This document shows, piece after piece, positions 6,710 through 7,484 of a stretch of 7,484 nt of DNA (its first letter is position 1; the number at the start of each line of letters is the position of its first letter). The position numbers and the translations under genes are program-made. This DNA is from Candidatus Binataceae bacterium (lineage in GTDB: Bacteria; Desulfobacterota; Binatia; Binatales; Binataceae), in contig JASHZA010000246.1 in NCBI GenBank assembly GCA_030042765.1, positions 1 through 7,484 of the forward strand. Reading direction: 5' to 3'. The notes beneath the pieces were generated by a model, which was not told the DNA's origin, searched no databases, and was given only the letters and a program-made list of their open reading frames with translations.

Positions 6710-7228
6710 CTAGTAGATCACGATATGGCGGTCAGGTCCCCACCGTTTGCAATTATTGTCGAGCTTCAAATCGCCCAGCCGCGAGGCGGGAAAGGTAGTC
6801 CGATACGCCACGCGCCCGGTGAACCAGGGTCGCTCCGGCCCCAGGATAATGTCGCGCTCGGTTGAATGGAATCCGTCGGCGCCAATCGCGGCGTCCACCT
6901 GCGCGGGCTCACCGCTCTCGAAAACTAGAGTTACTCCGCTGGACGCTTGCTCCAGCCCCACGAGCCTCCGGTCGAGATGGACGATTTCGTCCGGAACGGC
7001 CGATGCAATCGCTGCACGAAGGTCGCCGCGATGCATCAGCAGGTAGGGCGCTCCGAAGCGCTCCTCGACATCGAACCCCATTCGATACTCATTGGTGAGC
7101 CTGCCGCTGTCCCATTCCCGGTTGCATGCCCGCTCGGGCTGAGCGCATAGAGCGCGGCGAAGCCGCGAGAACGAGCCATGCGAGCATAGCGCGACCATAA
7201 AATCTATCGGGCGATGTAAAACAGGCAC
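6710..7228 (-). pseudogene. Internal fragment of a salicylate hydroxylase-like FAD monooxygenase
   Basis: The frame runs from GTG 7228 to TAG 6712-6710 (172 codons), but only about residues 36-172 (7123-6713) match the NahG/6-hydroxynicotinate 3-monooxygenase type of group A flavoprotein hydroxylase. Seen: NREWDSGRLTN (36-46), RFGAPYLLMHRGDLRAA (57-73), the DG fingerprint IGADGFHSTER (115-125), LGPERPWFTGRVAYRTTFP (129-147) and WGPDRHIVIY (163-172). Family members are about 400 residues and start with a GxGxxG FAD fold, absent here. The second FAD motif (GDAAHP type) is also absent, because the frame stops midway. Residues 1-35 are unlike the family and run through small palindromes. With both FAD-binding ends gone it cannot be an active hydroxylase. 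No ribosome site supports the GTG start. It is a relic of an aromatic-degradation gene. Confidence 0.82.
7128..7190. repeat. Cluster of three short palindromes at the 5' break of the FAD fragment
   Basis: In 63 nt there are GCCC-GCTC-GGGC (7128-7139), CGCGGC-GAA-GCCGCG (7153-7167) and GCCATGC-GA-GCATAGC (7175-7190, one mismatched pair). This looks like a REP- or MITE-type extragenic palindromic unit. It begins where similarity to the monooxygenase is lost (about 7124-7127), so it may mark the insertion or deletion point. Whether the unit is repeated elsewhere in the genome cannot be seen in this window. Confidence 0.4.
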
Positions 7229-7349
7229 CAGGATGCCTCACGGTTTCGAATCTGCAGTGCTTCGATCTCTAAGCGCAGCGTCTCTCTCTTTGCAGCGACT
7301 GTAGCTCAAACTTAGCATGGCAATGTCCGAATAGCTGTTGATTTTTGAG

Positions 7350-7406
7350 TGGCGGCAGACCTCGCCCGATCGAAAGATCGGGTTGCTGTAAGGAGGAGAG
7401 CCGCCA
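7350..7406 (+). promoter_or_regulatory. Folded mRNA leader with a long-range helix onto the start codon
   Basis: TGGCGGC (7350-7356) is exactly complementary to GCCGCCA (7400-7406), the last base being the A of the ATG of the next gene. A G-T wobble (7349/7407) can extend it. Inside lies CCCGATC-GAAA-GATCGGG (7365-7382), a perfect 7-bp stem with a GAAA tetraloop. The Shine-Dalgarno AAGGAGG (7390-7396) sits in the loop between the two helices. The outer helix would hide the start codon, so translation could be controlled by opening this fold. Alternatively the palindrome is a DNA feature of a mobile element end. No known riboswitch class is recognised. Confidence 0.4.
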
Positions 7407-7484
7407 TGCGGAAGACTGGCAAGAAGCCGGAGAAAGAGCAAAGCGCAGGACAGTTGCGGTTTCCGTTTCGCGGGCTGGCGCGCG
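7406..7484 (+). CDS. 5' end of an unidentified gene, basic N-terminus (partial)
   Basis: ATG 7406 with a strong AAGGAGG nine bases upstream opens a frame that runs off the window after 26 codons. The N-terminus is rich in Lys and Arg (RKTGKKPEKE), then QLRFPFRGLAR. This is too short to assign. A basic start followed by a short hydrophobic-aromatic stretch is seen in some IS200-like/REP-associated tyrosine transposases, and nearby palindromes would fit that, but this is only a guess. The 120 nt before the leader (7229-7349) hold no gene; a possible weak promoter is TTGCAG (7290) with TAGCAT (7313), spacing 17. Confidence 0.55.
   Translation, partial: MRKTGKKPEKEQSAGQLRFPFRGLAR

Noticed and set aside
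7216..7238. AGGCA/TGCCT hairpin followed by GTTTT on the minus strand as an intrinsic terminator
   Set aside because: A 5-bp stem and only four T residues; too weak, and no leftward gene is known to end there.

Overview
This is a GC-rich (roughly 60% by eye) bacterial window with short spacings, purine-rich Shine-Dalgarno sites and protein families typical of metabolically versatile soil proteobacteria or related uncultured lineages. A PF04909-type amidohydrolase, a zinc-ribbon/cyclase/AAA/TPR regulator, an LLM-class (luciferase-like) flavin monooxygenase and a salicylate-hydroxylase-like FAD monooxygenase fragment sit together. This mix is reminiscent of Binatota/'Deltaproteobacteria' or Rhizobiales-like genomes, but the assignment is only an inference from gene content. 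No rRNA, tRNA or CRISPR array is visible.

Layout. (1) 1-958: the last codons of one + strand gene, then a complete amidohydrolase-fold gene 29 nt downstream. The two C-termini look alike, so they may be tandem paralogues. (2) 959-1783: an mRNA-poor stretch holding one short leftward gene (1156-1344) for an exported peptide with three Cys-Cys pairs. It has a strong ribosome site and lies back to back with the next gene across about 440 nt containing a perfect 14-bp palindrome. (3) 1784-5169: one large class III cyclase/AAA/TPR gene, split by frame loss near 4376-4425 into a 876-residue N part and a 245-codon C part. The catalytic Asn position of the cyclase is also changed. (4) 5170-5386: a gap with nested inverted and direct repeats. 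(5) 5387-6595: an intact LLM-class flavin monooxygenase. (6) 6596-7405: a decayed region with an internal leftward fragment of an FAD aromatic hydroxylase, cut at both ends, with a cluster of small palindromes at one cut. (7) 7350-7484: a structured leader followed by the first 26 codons of a rightward gene that runs off the window.

How the parts fit: the amidohydrolase and the flavin monooxygenase are the kinds of enzyme used in breakdown of small organic compounds (terpenoid, alkane or aromatic type). The damaged FAD hydroxylase suggests a region once richer in catabolic genes and now eroding. The cyclase/ATPase would have been a signalling or scaffold protein, but its frame loss and active-site change point to decay unless the sequence is in error. 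No complete new multi-gene system can be demonstrated here. The most original signals are the Cys-rich exported peptide, the amidohydrolase lacking its metal-binding histidines, and the folded leader that would pair with the start codon of the last gene.
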